From: Penicillium oxalicum
Taxonomy: Eukaryota > Ascomycota > Eurotiomycetes > Eurotiales > Aspergillaceae
DNA: 64,000 nt
Assembly (NCBI RefSeq): GCF_001723175.1
Contig: NC_064654.1
Span: 372,001-436,000 of the forward strand
Reading direction: 5' to 3'
A program made the position numbers and the translations under genes. Positions 1 through 10,603 of this stretch are shown one piece after another. Numbering within the stretch: position 1 is the stretch's first letter; every line of letters begins with the position of its first letter. Below the pieces are notes generated by a model. That model was not told the DNA's origin. It worked only from the letters and a program-made list of their open reading frames with translations, and ran no database searches.

Positions 1-2
1 CG

Positions 3-2189
3 CGCGATGACAACTACAACATCCGAGTCGAGGCCACCGATGCGCCCTTCTCCGTGAGCACTCTGCACATGTCGACTTCACGGGATACTCTGGTCATCAT
101 GAGCTATCATATGCCCAGCGGATCCGTCTGCCGTCAATATGTTCAATCCTCGCCCGACGGCGTGGATGTCACCAACGAGCAGTGCGGTGGTGCGGTGGCT
201 GTCGACTTCACTCTGCCCGAAGATAGCAAGTTCGGCGAGTGCGACATGGCCATTCATCGCATGGACTTTGACTGCTCACCTGGTCCCAAGGGTCCTCCAG
301 AGATGCCCCACGAGGAGCATCCCAGCCCTACGCCAGAGCACCCTGCCAGCACTCCTGTTCACTCGACGGCCGTCACATCTGTGCACTGGACTCATCCATC
401 GTCTTCGCCACCGATGCACACCACTAGCATCGAGTCTTGGACACGCCCAACTACACGGTCTGTTGAGACCTCGATCCCGTGGACACACTCAGAGTACACT
501 CACTCGGAGTCCACATACTCGCAGCCCACACACTCCGAACCAACGCACTCGATGCCGGCGCACACCGAGCCCATGGAGCCTTGGACTACTACGGAATATG
601 CTGAGACTTCAACATCCTGCACCAGCAGCTGGATTATGCACACAACTGCTGTGGAGGTCTGGTCCACCACAGAGGTTGTTGAGACCTCGCCCGTCTTCAC
701 TAGCAGCTGGGAAACTCACAGCACTCCAGTCGATGTTTGGCCCACCGAGCAAGTCAGCGAGTCTTCGACTTCTTGCACTGGCTCGACTGATGAAATCCCG
801 TCCTGGTCGACCACAGATCCAGTCCACTCTTGGCCTACCACGGAGCAAGTGCCTTCTTGGACCACCACCGAGAAAGTTCCTCACTGGCCTACCACCGACA
901 GCGCGATCACCTCCGAGGCCACTACTTGGCCAGCCATGACGCATTCCCTGCCTGCTGTGCCCACCGGCGTGGATGCAACTACTGCGGACGTCCAGGAAAC
1001 CACCAGCAGCTGCACCAGCTCCTGGATCACCTACACCAGCCCGGTCGAGACTTGGACCACTTCGACTGTCTGGTCCACCGCGGAGATCACGATCAGCTCC
1101 TGCGCACCCACGGCTACCAACTGCCCCCCTCATTCCACCGCCGTGATCACCAGCTCGGTGGCTGTTTCCACCACTGTCTGCCCGTACACCTCCATGGAAA
1201 CGACTTCTGTGCTGACGACTTGGATTCCCGAGACTGTCGTGCCGATGGTCCCTAGCTCGACCCACGGCGCTGCAGTGACCACCGTCGTGCCCCCTCCCGC
1301 TGAGAGCAGCCCCGTCGTTCCCGCCCCATGCCCTGAGGTTGTTCCCAAGTGCCTGAACACCTGGCTTACGATTCCTCAGTGTGACTCCAACAGCGATGCG
1401 GGCTGCTTCTGTCCCTCCTCGGAGTTCACTGAGAAGGTCACCTCTTGCATTCACTCTTGGGGTGAAAGCACCGAGCAGGTTGAGTCGGCCCTTTCATACT
1501 TTGCTGGTATTTGCGCTCCGTACATCCCCAGCAACCCCGAGATTATCGACATCATGGCTCCCTGTCCGACTGGTCCCCCTCAGGAAGGCCCTCATCACAC
1601 TTCCACTGCACCGGTTTCTGAGGGCTCGTCCCCTGTTGAGACCGTGCCCCCCCTTGTCTCTTCTGTCACTGAGCAAGGCCCCTACCCGACATCTGATTCT
1701 CCAGTCCCTGTGCACACAGTCAGCGTGCCTGTTTCAGAGCCTTCGGCTCCTGGCGAGACCCATACAGTGCCCGCTCCAGTTATGACCTCTCCCCCGGAGC
1801 ATGGAGTTCCTCCTGTTTCAACCTGGACCGCTCCCGGTGGCCATGTTACTTCGGCTCCCACGTCCTACAGCTGCCCTAGCACCACCATGACCTGGTCGTC
1901 GCACACTGTTACCGTGCCCATGGTTGAGTTCAGCACTGTCCACTCTGGTCACCACACCAGCGTGGCTCTGGTTCCCGGCACGTCTGGCAAGGGTCACTAC
2001 ACCACCCACCGCAGCACCTGCACATCGACCGCGGTGTCATCCTTCTCTACTACCACATCCAAGACTACCACTCACACTGCCCATGGTGAAAGCCCGACGA
2101 CCACTGTGCCTCACTCCAACAGTGGTTCGAGTCTGTCCCTTTCCAGCCTCTCGGCTCTGAGCGTCGCGCTTGGATTCTTGTTGCTTTAG
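3..2189 (+). CDS. GPI-anchored CFEM-type Ser/Thr-rich cell-wall protein (5' end missing)
   Basis: The reading frame is open from base 3, so the protein begins left of the window and about 728 codons are visible. The N-terminal 90 or so visible residues look folded and extracellular, with several cysteines. A long Ser/Thr/Pro-rich stalk follows, with recurring His-Ser/Thr-Trp-Thr-Thr and Thr-Ser-Ser-Trp motifs typical of O-mannosylated wall proteins. A CFEM-like cysteine module lies at about 1325-1570: Cys-Pro-Glu, a Cys about nine residues before Gln-Cys-Asp, then a Gly-Cys-Phe-Cys pair and later single Cys residues. The C-terminus is a short hydrophobic tail after Asn-Ser-Gly-Ser-Ser, which reads as a GPI-attachment signal. 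CFEM proteins act at the cell surface, some in haem/iron acquisition or adhesion; which applies here is unknown. Placement of CFEM near the C-terminus, after a long stalk, is less usual than an N-terminal position. The stop is TAG at 2187-2189. Confidence 0.85.
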   Translation, partial: RDDNYNIRVEATDAPFSVSTLHMSTSRDTLVIMSYHMPSGSVCRQYVQSSPDGVDVTNEQCGGAVAVDFTLPEDSKFGECDMAIHRMDFDCSPGPKGPPEMPHEEHPSPTPEHPASTPVHSTAVTSVHWTHPSSSPPMHTTSIESWTRPTTRSVETSIPWTHSEYTHSESTYSQPTHSEPTHSMPAHTEPMEPWTTTEYAETSTSCTSSWIMHTTAVEVWSTTEVVETSPVFTSSWETHSTPVDVWPTEQVSESSTSCTGSTDEIPSWSTTDPVHSWPTTEQVPSWTTTEKVPHWPTTDSAITSEATTWPAMTHSLPAVPTGVDATTADVQETTSSCTSSWITYTSPVETWTTSTVWSTAEITISSCAPTATNCPPHSTAVITSSVAVSTTVCPYTSMETTSVLTTWIPETVVPMVPSSTHGAAVTTVVPPPAESSPVVPAPCPEVVPKCLNTWLTIPQCDSNSDAGCFCPSSEFTEKVTSCIHSWGESTEQVESALSYFAGICAPYIPSNPEIIDIMAPCPTGPPQEGPHHTSTAPVSEGSSPVETVPPLVSSVTEQGPYPTSDSPVPVHTVSVPVSEPSAPGETHTVPAPVMTSPPEHGVPPVSTWTAPGGHVTSAPTSYSCPSTTMTWSSHTVTVPMVEFSTVHSGHHTSVALVPGTSGKGHYTTHRSTCTSTAVSSFSTTTSKTTTHTAHGESPTTTVPHSNSGSSLSLSSLSALSVALGFLLL

Positions 2190-2589
2190 TGTATCATAAT
2201 TCCTTCTCCACAATTTTCACGGGAGTTTCTGACTCTGTTCACATAATGGTCCAATATCAGAATCCACTTTTCCACCCATGCTTTGATTCATACCCATCTC
2301 GTAGCCCTCACGAGCGTATTCCTCAAATTACTGTCCGTTGTAACCGTATCCGCCGCGATGGCCACCTTGCCCGATACCGCGTCAGACATTCCCCAGATTT
2401 TATCTTTGCCATCTTGTGTCGTTGCCGTTCTGCAAACCTTCACTATGCTGAACCATTCTCGCCTAAACCTTCTCGGCATGTGGAGAGCGGGAGGTCGGAG
2501 AAACGAAAAGCGTCCTGGATGGAACGTCCATCTCCCGCTTTACTCCAGTCATCCCGCTTCGTTTTCCGCCCTTTGCCAACACCACCTCG
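2190..2589. other. Intergenic: 3' UTR of CFEM gene and promoter of the Zn2Cys6 gene
   Basis: About 400 bases. Open frames here (for example 2189-2755) overlap the start of the regulator gene in another frame and show no recognisable domain. I see no RNA gene or repeat. Confidence 0.5.
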
Positions 2590-4777
2590 ATGGACAGTCA
2601 GCCCGACGGCGCACGCAAAAGAATTCGACTCTCATTTGCATGTAATTACTGTCGCTCCAAAAAGACTCGCTGTGACGAGGAACAGCCATGTCGAAACTGT
2701 CGTCTGGCCGGAGTGGAATGCATCACGACGGATAAACGACGTGCCGGTGCAGTAGTGTCGAGCAGACGTCGAATTATTGCTGCAGTGACGTCGGCCAATG
2801 CAAAATCTCCGTCTCACCAAGATACACCTCCAACTCCGGAGTCGCATGCTTCGACTTCCTTACCTTCAGTTGTGGCTGCTGGCGCCGGTGCCGGTGCTGT
2901 CAGTCATGGTCAAGGTCAAGGCAATGACCGGCCACGGCTGTGGAGTCAATGTTGGGGCCGAGAGGGATGGAAAACGGGCCGCTTGCCTTTGATGCCTCGA
3001 TTTGTAGGCGCAAGCACTGTCGAAATAATGACCGAGTGGCTGGACATGGCACTTTATCGTCTCAACGGGCCAAAGATACATGCTTTGTCGCCGGTGGTCA
3101 ATGATCACTTTGCCGCTGAGATCCCCGAGAAGAGTCCCCCACTGCCTCCTCCCCGGGAGATCCAGGCTTGTATTCAAGCCTATTTGGACACAGTCGGGGA
3201 ATTGTTCCCCTTTCTAGATTCGAGTATCCTCGAGGTTGAATCGATCGGCGAAGCGCTCGATCGATCAAAGCAAACATCGAGTGCAAGTCACTGTGCACTG
3301 GTGTACTTGACTATTGCTGCTGGCAAAATGGCGATGCCCACCTCAGAAGACTCAACCAGTCTGATCTCATCATACATTGCCTACTGCAACTCCATGCTAG
3401 GCCACATTATCGCCACCCGAAATTTGAAGAGTGTTCAGGCGGTTCTACTCTTCTCAATGGTTCTCCGCAGCTGCGACAAGATTGCGTGGGCATGGGATGT
3501 TCTAGCCACAGGAGTATCCATGGCGCAATCGATCGGCATCAACCAGATCAGAGGCTCAATCGCTGGATCAGCAATACCGATTTCGGACAATCAAGAGTAC
3601 AGGACATGGTGGTCCGTGTATGTTTTTGAAAAAATCCTTGCCTTTGAACTAGGCCGCCCGTCTTTGGCTTGGGACCGTGATCTATCCGGTTCACTTGCCT
3701 CGGCTCCTCCGAGCGATTCTCCGAATGACGAAAACCAGTCTTTTTGGCGAGCATCTCTCGGTCTGGCGAACATGCTTCATGAATTACAAGAGCGGTCGGC
3801 CAGGACTTGGAGGAGAGAGACTTGGCTGGGCCAAACGGTGGAACAGGCGATTGAAGATAAGCTCCAGACCGGAGGAGAACTCATTGTTCTCCTCTCTGAA
3901 TGGCAACGAAGTCTACCGGATCATCTCAAGTAAGTTGGCGCACAAGATGAAATGGCGATCGACTGTGAGGGATTGCTGGCTGAACTCGACTTTAGACACG
4001 GCTCTACCTCTCTACCCGGCTCTTGCAATGGAGCTCGGGCGGCATTTCTTGCCTACTACTATAGTCTTGGGTAGGATTCCTGAAACTCTTCAAATACAAA
4101 ATTTGGGACAAAAATCACATCACTCACACTGAAATAGGATGATGTTGGTCCACCGATCGACGCTCCTGGTCGATCAAAACGAATTGCGGGAAGTGGTCGA
4201 ACGATTCGCATCCGACAAGCCGTGGCGCCAAGGCCTTCTCAGCGGACCGTCGATGGCGACGGAGTCCGCCCGGGAGATGATCAGACTGTTTGTTCCTCTG
4301 ATTGATTCGGGGACTCCAAATTATCTGACTTTGATGACCTCGCCTCTCGCGGCTGTATATGCGCTTGCCGTGTCGATTATTCGCGAGAAACGATCCCTGC
4401 TTGTCCGCTCGGACTTTGAGGTTCGATCCGTTCAACTCTCTCTTGCGGAAAGCACGACTAATTTTTTTTTCTTTAAAAAGTTGATGAAGGCTGGCATGCA
4501 GATCAGTCGACATTATTATCAAAAACATGGCACAGTTACGAATTTTGACGACATTATGCTCGACCTGGAAAATCATTTATCACACCTCCTTGAAGCTCCA
4601 GTACCCACACGACTTGAAATGACCAGCTTGAGCTCATCGAACCCAATCTTCAACGATTCCGTGCTGGAGGAAAGTGCCCAATTCTCATCACTTGCGCCAT
4701 CTTGGGGACCATCTGCCTTGGATTGGGTGGGATGGGACTGGAATGATCTGAGTCACTTGTTTCAACACAATGAATGA
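2590..4777 (+). CDS. Zn2Cys6 fungal-specific transcription factor
   Basis: Three exons, 2590-3929, 3996-4070 and 4138-4777, give 684 residues. The donors are GTAAGT and GTAGGA and the acceptors TTTAG and AATAG; the phases join cleanly. The zinc cluster starts at residue 18 with Cys spacing C-x2-C-x6-C-x5-C-x2-C-x6-C (Cys18, 21, 28, 34, 37, 44). Basic residues flank it (Arg-Lys-Arg before, Asp-Lys-Arg-Arg after). The middle homology region of the fungal_trans class follows, from about residue 190, with the usual Phe-Pro-Phe-Leu-Asp and Trp-Trp-(S/T)-Val-Tyr-x-Phe-Glu motifs. Exon 2 carries the Ala-Ala-Phe-Leu-Ala-Tyr-Tyr-Tyr-Ser helix, which is lost if the introns are ignored. The protein is a nuclear DNA-binding regulator; its target pathway is not evident. 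The acidic, Trp-rich C-terminus could be an activation region. Confidence 0.9.
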
Positions 4778-4930
4778 CTGTACCGATCTTGCATTTCAAG
4801 TTATTTTCGAGGTAAATGGAAATTCATAGAGCTTCGAGAGCAAGACTGCATAATTCTAAACACATTTCACCAAAACTCCGCCTCCTCTTCTTCGAGGATA
4901 CAAATCACACAGCTCAACCCACTTGGGAGT

Positions 4931-5266
4931 TTAAGCCATCTGCTCCAGATAAGGAATACCGGTCAACTTGTATCCCCTCTCAGTAAGCTTGACAGGTTCC
5001 CGCGGTGAAGTGCGCTGGTAGGGATCTGGCTCCCCATTGCGAAGCACGGGCAAGTCCACAATCATGGCGGCATTGGGCCAGTGAGTGGTCATCTTGGTCT
5101 GCTCAAAGGCCTGCTTCTTGATTTGCAACTGTTCCTTGGTGGCGTCGGCGACGGGCATGAAGCAGGTGTACACGCAGAAGCGTGGCTGGGACGTCTCGGA
5201 TGTGACGTTGTAGTGAGGAGTTCGCGAGTCCCCTGTCATTCTGAGTGTTAGTCTTTCACGTAGCTT

Positions 5267-5316
<50 letters not shown>

Positions 5317-6375
5317 AAGATGGGTATACTTACAGAGGAGCAAGTCACCTGGCTCGGCCTCAATCTTCACCCACTCACATCCATGGTCCTTCAACCATTG
5401 CATACCCTTTTCCGTGAAGCCATACCATTCCTTGGTCCTGTAAATCCCCACCTCAAGCATTAGTATCAACGTGCAGCCAAAAAGAGCCCCCATGAAATCA
5501 TCACTTCCATGTCCAGATAAACTCTAGACAGAAAGGGATGAGGAAACAGGAAAGGGAAAGAGAAACACATACCAAGACCAAATTCTATCCTCTTCATTCT
5601 TAAACTCCTCATGGAATTGTTCACTCAACAGATGCGCCCCCTTGCAAACAATCAAGCCTCCATCCTTGGGACCATTCGGAAGCAAGTTCACCAGACCCTG
5701 CAAGCACCGGAATCCAGCCTTCTCCGGGTCCTGGTCCTGGTGAGGCCAGGGCTTGTTGGGCTGGATGTCTTTGCGGTTGGGGAAACCGACGCCGATAGAG
5801 TCAAAGGAGACGATCAAGTCCTGGGTACCGTAGACCTTTTCAAATGCCTCGATGACCTTGGGCTCTTGACGCACACCCCAGGTGAAGGATTCGTGGGAGA
5901 CGGCGTAGCCCAGACACATGCCCTTTTCGTTGATGTCGGGGAGATGATCCTTGTGAATGGTGGATGGGTCATCTCTTTTGAAGCCCAGACCGCTGTTGTT
6001 TTTGAAGTTCTCAAATTAGAGATATGGAATGGAAAAAAAAGTTGAGGATTCTCAAAGGAAAGCGCCTTTTCTCAAGCAACCAAGTTCAAGTGAAAAATGA
6101 GACAAAAAGGTTTGGAGGGAGGAAAAGGGAAAAAGATCAAAAGGATACAAAAACACATACAATCCTTCCAACCACTCATAGATACCATCGGCATAACCCA
6201 AGGCGCGTTCTCGAGGAACAGCACCCTTCACCACCGCATAACCATTCTGAAGCAACTCGTCACGGAAATCGCCATAAGTGACATTTGGGCCCTCTGAAAA
6301 CAGACGACCTGAGCCAGCCGTCAGCCGCGTGGTCGCCGTCGTAGTCTCGGTGTTGGTTGATGCCATTTTCAGCAA
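4931..6375 (-). CDS. Phytanoyl-CoA dioxygenase-like Fe(II)/2-oxoglutarate oxygenase
   Basis: Four exons on the minus strand: 6161-6375 (or from 6366), 5573-5992, 5334-5437 and 4931-5232, about 343-346 residues. All junctions restore family motifs: Gly-Phe-Gly-Leu-Gly-Phe at junction 1, Trp-Ser-Trp-Thr-Lys-Glu-Trp at 2, and Leu-Leu-Trp-Asp-Ser-Arg-Thr-Pro-His at 3. The metal ligands are visible as His-Gln-Asp in Trp-Pro-His-Gln-Asp-Gln-Asp (exon 2) and the distal His in Thr-Pro-His-Tyr-Asn (exon 4). Members hydroxylate diverse substrates using 2-oxoglutarate and O2; the substrate is unknown here. Two in-frame ATGs (6375, 6366) are possible; 6366 starts Met-Ala-Ser-Thr and has a purine at -3. 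The third intron carries a long (GA)n tract. Such enzymes occur both in secondary metabolism and as stand-alone genes, and no biosynthetic backbone gene is nearby. Confidence 0.88.
5271..5312 (+). repeat. (GA)21 microsatellite inside an intron
   Basis: Twenty-one uninterrupted GA dinucleotides, reading CT on the coding strand. They lie within the 101-bp third intron of the dioxygenase gene (5233-5333), between donor and branch region, and form a pyrimidine tract on the transcript. Confidence 0.95.
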
Positions 6376-7827
6376 GTCAAGTCGAGTCGAGTCTTCTTTT
6401 GTTTAATTGATGCAGTGAACCACTTAAACTTTCTACGGGATTGTGGGAACGTCGGAAAATCTCGCCCTTTATAACCCAAACAACAACCACGAGGCCGTCT
6501 CCATACATCCTACAAAGTGAACCCATCTATGTGAATTGTGGGGTAATCCAATCTACCGCAGACAGTCAGGCGTGTGTCCGGCTCGGCTGGCCGGTTCGGC
6601 ACGGTTCGGCTGAACTGCGCCCTCGCTTGGGGAGGAGAAAATATCCAAGCGGCCGACTCTTATCGTGAAGGTATTGGCTTGAGTTTAGCGTGGTGAGGTA
6701 TCCACACTGTAATCCGACGCCACTCCATACATTGGGATTAGCCTTTGACTCCCAAGATCATACGTTGGCAAATCAGCATCCTTGGAAATGAAGGAAATCT
6801 GACAACTCACTGATCTCCACTCAATCCCGGGGGGAAGGGGAAGGGCGGGGGGGAACGATCAGCTGCGCTGTACCCCGGATCTCCATTTACTCTCCACGGC
6901 CTCTCGCTTCCCTGCAGGATGGATGAAGTCCCGCGTTCGCTTGCGGGGAATGTCCACGTTCCGGGACTTTGTGTTTCCAAAGCCTCGAAAGTAAGGCGCT
7001 CTACATGACGGACGCTAAGGGAGGGCACGGGGTCGATCTATGGGAGAAGGCGAAGGAGGAGGGGGAGAGGTGGTACGCAGTACACGAATCATGATGTTGA
7101 TCTAGAACATCTAGGCTAATAGCCTTTCTCCCATGTACTTGAAGTTCAAAATGTGATATCGCGGAGAGGTAAAGAATAAGCTGTAGTAGCAAGTTGATAA
7201 GTAAAGTGAAGAAAAAAGAAAAAAAAAATTATTAGTCCCCCATTCAATTTCTCTTTTAATACTTTAGAAAATAGAGAACAGGGCTCCCTGTCGGCTTGGC
7301 CGGGCGTACTTAAGCTTCAATCTATAAACGCGCTTAATCTCCGAGGCCTTAGAAAAGCCATTCAGGAGGGCTGTCGGATCCTGGGGATGCTGGTATTCAA
7401 CTCGGCTATGAAATGCACCTTGTGAACATTAGGGGCGGGCTTACTAGTAATTCTTTTGACGCCGTACGGGCAGCAGCCACGATCAGGGAATCTCTGAGCG
7501 TGTAGGTATGTCTCTAGCATAGATATAAGATTCTTTGCAGAGCCGGGGGGATCCTTTGTGGCCGATGCTCGGACTGTTACTTGTGACGTTACTGTTCGAT
7601 GAGGATCGCATGATAATTCTATGAAACTTGATGGGCCAGGGCATAACATGCTATCTTTCGAGCAACGAGATGTATGGCACTCTCTTGACTTATTTGAGAC
7701 AGAAATGGTACAAGGGGAGTAGTCGAGGGTTGCGCGGATATTTATACCTCGGTTTCATATCTGTGATGATGAGGGAACTGAATTTCTGGCCATTCAGAAA
7801 TGCAACTAAATTGTCAAACAACGCAAG
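6376..7827. other. Intergenic, low-information region with a 5S-like fragment
   Basis: This begins with the promoter of the dioxygenase gene and then shows no supported gene. Small open frames are short and unlike known domains. One at 7362-7649 on the minus strand has a weak resemblance (an (F/V)-(I/V)-Glu-Leu-Ser-Cys core and a following Ser/Ala-rich segment) to part of the F-box-like pseudogene just downstream, and may be a second decayed copy. The 5S-derived piece is listed separately. Confidence 0.4.
7272..7316 (+). pseudogene. Truncated 5S rRNA-like fragment
   Basis: About 40 bases resemble the middle of fungal 5S rRNA: the segment equivalent to AACAGGGCTTCCCGTCCG through GTACTTAAGC is recognisable, with substitutions and a small insertion. 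Similarity stops after the GTACTTAAGC block, so the 3' half with the C-box is absent. Compare the nearly complete copy at 10054-10173. Dispersed 5S pseudogenes are known in filamentous ascomycetes. Confidence 0.5.
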
Positions 7828-9403
7828 TTAAGAACAATCTTCCAAGCCATAAGCCAATCCAGAGAATGAGCGGTTGAAAAGGATTGTGTACTGTATGAGG
7901 GAAGGCGGAACTGAGACAAGATTTCCTAGGAATTGCAGCTCTGGCCGTAAGTGGGAAGATTTAGAAAGACGCAATTGAAGTACGCAGTTCAGACCTTCGG
8001 CTTTGACATGGCATCCTTTCCTAATTTTCCGATGGCTGAATCTGTTTATACCGCCAGGGTCGAGTACCAGACAGGCTTTTTCCTGGCAGCCCGTACAAAC
8101 CTACCGATGGTCGAAAGAATGGTTTTCCAGACCGAGACATTCCAAGTGTTCCCAGGCATGGCATTTAGAGCAACGTATACCGTTCGTCTCCAGCTCAGTA
8201 CGCTTACCGCAGCAAGGTATAGAGGACCTGAAACTTTGTACGTCAATGCCCAAGAACTGGGATTCTGAAGTGTAGTGGCATTTCTCAGCAGCGAAGGATG
8301 CCTGCGAAAATGCCGCGGTATCTCGCGGTTCCAGTTTATGAAGAATCATCTGAATGATCTCAGGCGGCATGTTGACAGGCCATTTCTCCATATGGGCGCG
8401 AGGCTTCTTCCAACAGTTCGATGTTAGAACCCGAGCTAGAGCGCGGAACCCAGATGAACAGTAGGTTGCTGAATAGTTGGAAAGCAATACTAGGCTCCTA
8501 GAGGCCTGAGTGACCTCGCAAGAAAGCTCCACAAAATGAGATGGCTTGGTGAGATTACAATCGAGCAAACGTCATCATGTCTGAGCCGAGGGTCGCCCAC
8601 ATATGATTTGGCTTTTGAGATGGCTCCGTTTACCATTGCTGTGAATTCAAGGTCATCCTGCAAAACAACAAGATACCCATGAAACCAATAGGCGTCCGCG
8701 TCTGGATAGCTCCATAGGGAAATGGACGCGAAAGAGATCGGAAGATCAGCGTTGCAATCGGAAGACATCTCAAAATCCCAGGCTGCAGGACGCAGGAAAG
8801 CAACACATAATACCCGGAACATGGGACAATTGTATCTCCATGTCGAAGGGTCATCTATATAAAAGCGCCAAATGAAAACGAGGTCGGTAAAGAATCGCTC
8901 CTGTAGCTCGTTCATGGGTGTAGAGATGCCAAAGTTGATTTCAAACGTCTCAAATTGCTTTGCTTCTGCCTTGTTGCTCTCACACATGTGTTCACTCAAC
9001 ATGTATTGACGTTTCCGCATCAAATGATATTTTATGCTTCATATTTCATGAATCTTGGCGAGATCCATCTGTAAAGCCAAAGGTGCCAATAATCCGTCAA
9101 GCTCACTCCACAATGGGATTGTGAAAGTGCCTGCATCTATATCGACAATGTATATGTTATCTAGATTCGAGTGGATTGGGGTAGGGAACGGAACTGCTTC
9201 CCATCCTTCTAGATTATCAGGCTTGTCGCATAGATTTTTGATTGTTCGCAATGTCGACTCCTCGTCAGGGGGACTTATCCGCCCTTGGGGGGTGATACAA
9301 GCGGTACCATTTCCCTAAGAGAGTATGTTAGTACTCGCAAGTCATATGGTACAGGCAATCACCAACCATGGACATGTAAGTTCCAGAGCCCTCTACAACC
9401 CAT
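7828..9403 (-). pseudogene. F-box / zinc-finger-like protein, inactivated
   Basis: A continuous homology-like path runs from an ATG at 9403 (Met-Gly-Cys-Arg-Gly start, probable small intron about 9308-9370) to a stop at 7828-7830, but is broken three times. An in-frame TGA at 9041-9039 sits between Ile-His-Glu-Ile and Ser-Ile-Lys-Tyr, with the same frame continuing for 170 residues. A one-base shift near 8530 falls where Ser-His-Leu-Ile-Leu must join Val-Glu-Leu-Ser-Cys. A TAG at 8103-8101 lies between His-Arg and Val-Cys-Thr-Gly-Cys, most simply a lost Trp. Intact parts include an F-box-like segment (Met-Pro-Pro-Glu-Ile-Ile, Leu-Glu-Pro-Arg-Asp) and Cys pairs (Pro-Cys-Cys, Cys-Ser-Lys-Cys-His, Cys-Thr-Gly-Cys) of a possible zinc finger. 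Eurotiales carry large, fast-evolving families of such proteins. No current function is expected. Confidence 0.65.
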
Positions 9404-10053
9404 CTTATTTGCAATGTCCTGGAGGAGAAAGTGTCTTGTGCGGTTGATGGATAAGCTGGAGTGCGGAGCTGTTACACGCAGTAAAATGATTGAATCATCG
9501 CATGGACGGCAGGGTAAAGTTTCTCGGCGAACGAAGTAGAAACACTTGCGACGCGAGGAGCTTCAGATTTCTAATGCACAGTGATAAAACATGGCTGCAA
9601 TGGCAGGTGCAACCACAGAAGGAGAGAAAGGGACACGGCGAGGTTGTAAAGGAGGGAGGGTTCTAAATAGATGGTGGGAGCGGCAGAATCACATACCATA
9701 CAAACAAAATACTTAACCGGCCCTTGCACAGTCAACTAATTATATCACCCGCTATTTGTTAGTAGCCATTTCAAGCCATGTCATCTGACACCCTTTACCT
9801 GGCTTCCTATGCGCCTACTTAATGACTATTCAGCCACATATCAATCCCTAGCTTTATCTTGCGATACTGGATCGAGGGTGCTAAGGAAGTCGGGTCAGAG
9901 TTGTAAAGATATGTTCTTTTAAAGGGGTTTTCTGGTTAGTTTTTTAAATTTAAGCCAAATACATCTCCCCGAAATCCGACCTTTTGTCCTTAGTATTCCC
10001 TCCTGATTGGACAATCATTGAAGAATATCCTTGTCAAATATTTTAACATAAGC
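9404..10053. other. AT-rich spacer upstream of the 5S gene
   Basis: No coding support. The stretch is AT-rich with many TA steps and short A/T runs, consistent with an old, mutated spacer. It separates the F-box pseudogene from the 5S rRNA gene. Confidence 0.4.
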
Positions 10054-10173
10054 ATATACGACCATAGGGTGTGGAAAATAGGGCTTCCCGTCCGCTCAGC
10101 CGTACTCAAGCCACACGCCGGCCAGTTAGTAGTATGGTGGGTGACCACATGCGAATCCTGGCTGTTGTATGTT
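10054..10173 (+). rRNA. 5S ribosomal RNA gene (diverged copy)
   Basis: The sequence follows the Aspergillus-type 5S consensus over its full 120 bases, from ATACGACCATAGGGTGTGG to GCTGTTGTATGT, and is followed by a T6 terminator for RNA polymerase III. It departs from the consensus as I know it at several sites: AAAATAGGG for AAAACAGGG, CTCAAGCC for CTTAAGCC, GGCCAGTT for GGCCGGTT, AGTATGGTGGG for AGTTGGGTGGG, and ACATGCG for ACCAGCG, with a compensating-looking change later. Fungal 5S genes are dispersed, not arrayed. The changes in the internal control region (A-box and C-box) leave open whether this copy is transcribed. Confidence 0.85.
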
Positions 10174-10603
10174 TTTTAAACTCTCCTTTTGTCCAGTCTA
10201 GTGTTGGTATGGATTTAGAGTATGATATCCCAAGTTTGGATACGTAGTGTCACTATAGCTCTGTACTAATCTGTGTGTACTTTCCAACCAGACCTACACA
10301 AGATAATCAAATTGACCTGCTTAGTCAGAATCTTGTTTGGATGATATGATCCCATAAAACGTCTGTTTGAGCATATACCCAAGGCAACCGATCAGATAAC
10401 CACGATATGTGCGTGCGTACCAGGAATCAACATACCTCGCATGACTCCTACTCGCCTGTTCGATATTCTTTCGCGCATTCGTATTATGCTTCATGAGGTC
10501 CATAGAATACGCCCCGTTGAAACAAAGACCCCTGTTAGCTAACCCATTATAGTCATAGGAGGATACATTACACCTATAACTTCGATCACAGAAAAATGAG
10601 TTT
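10174..10603. other. Spacer between 5S gene and ankyrin fragment
   Basis: About 430 bases. A 60-codon minus frame (10321-10503) has no recognisable domain. Nothing else is supported. Confidence 0.35.

Noticed and set aside
609..1454. 281-codon minus-strand open frame
   Set aside because: It is the antisense of the repetitive Ser/Thr-rich CFEM gene. Its Gly/Arg-rich composition is the mirror of that codon pattern and it has no domain.
2189..2755. 188-codon plus frame between the CFEM and regulator genes
   Set aside because: It runs out of frame over the zinc-cluster exon, which is the real coding frame. No domain and no ATG-initiated support.
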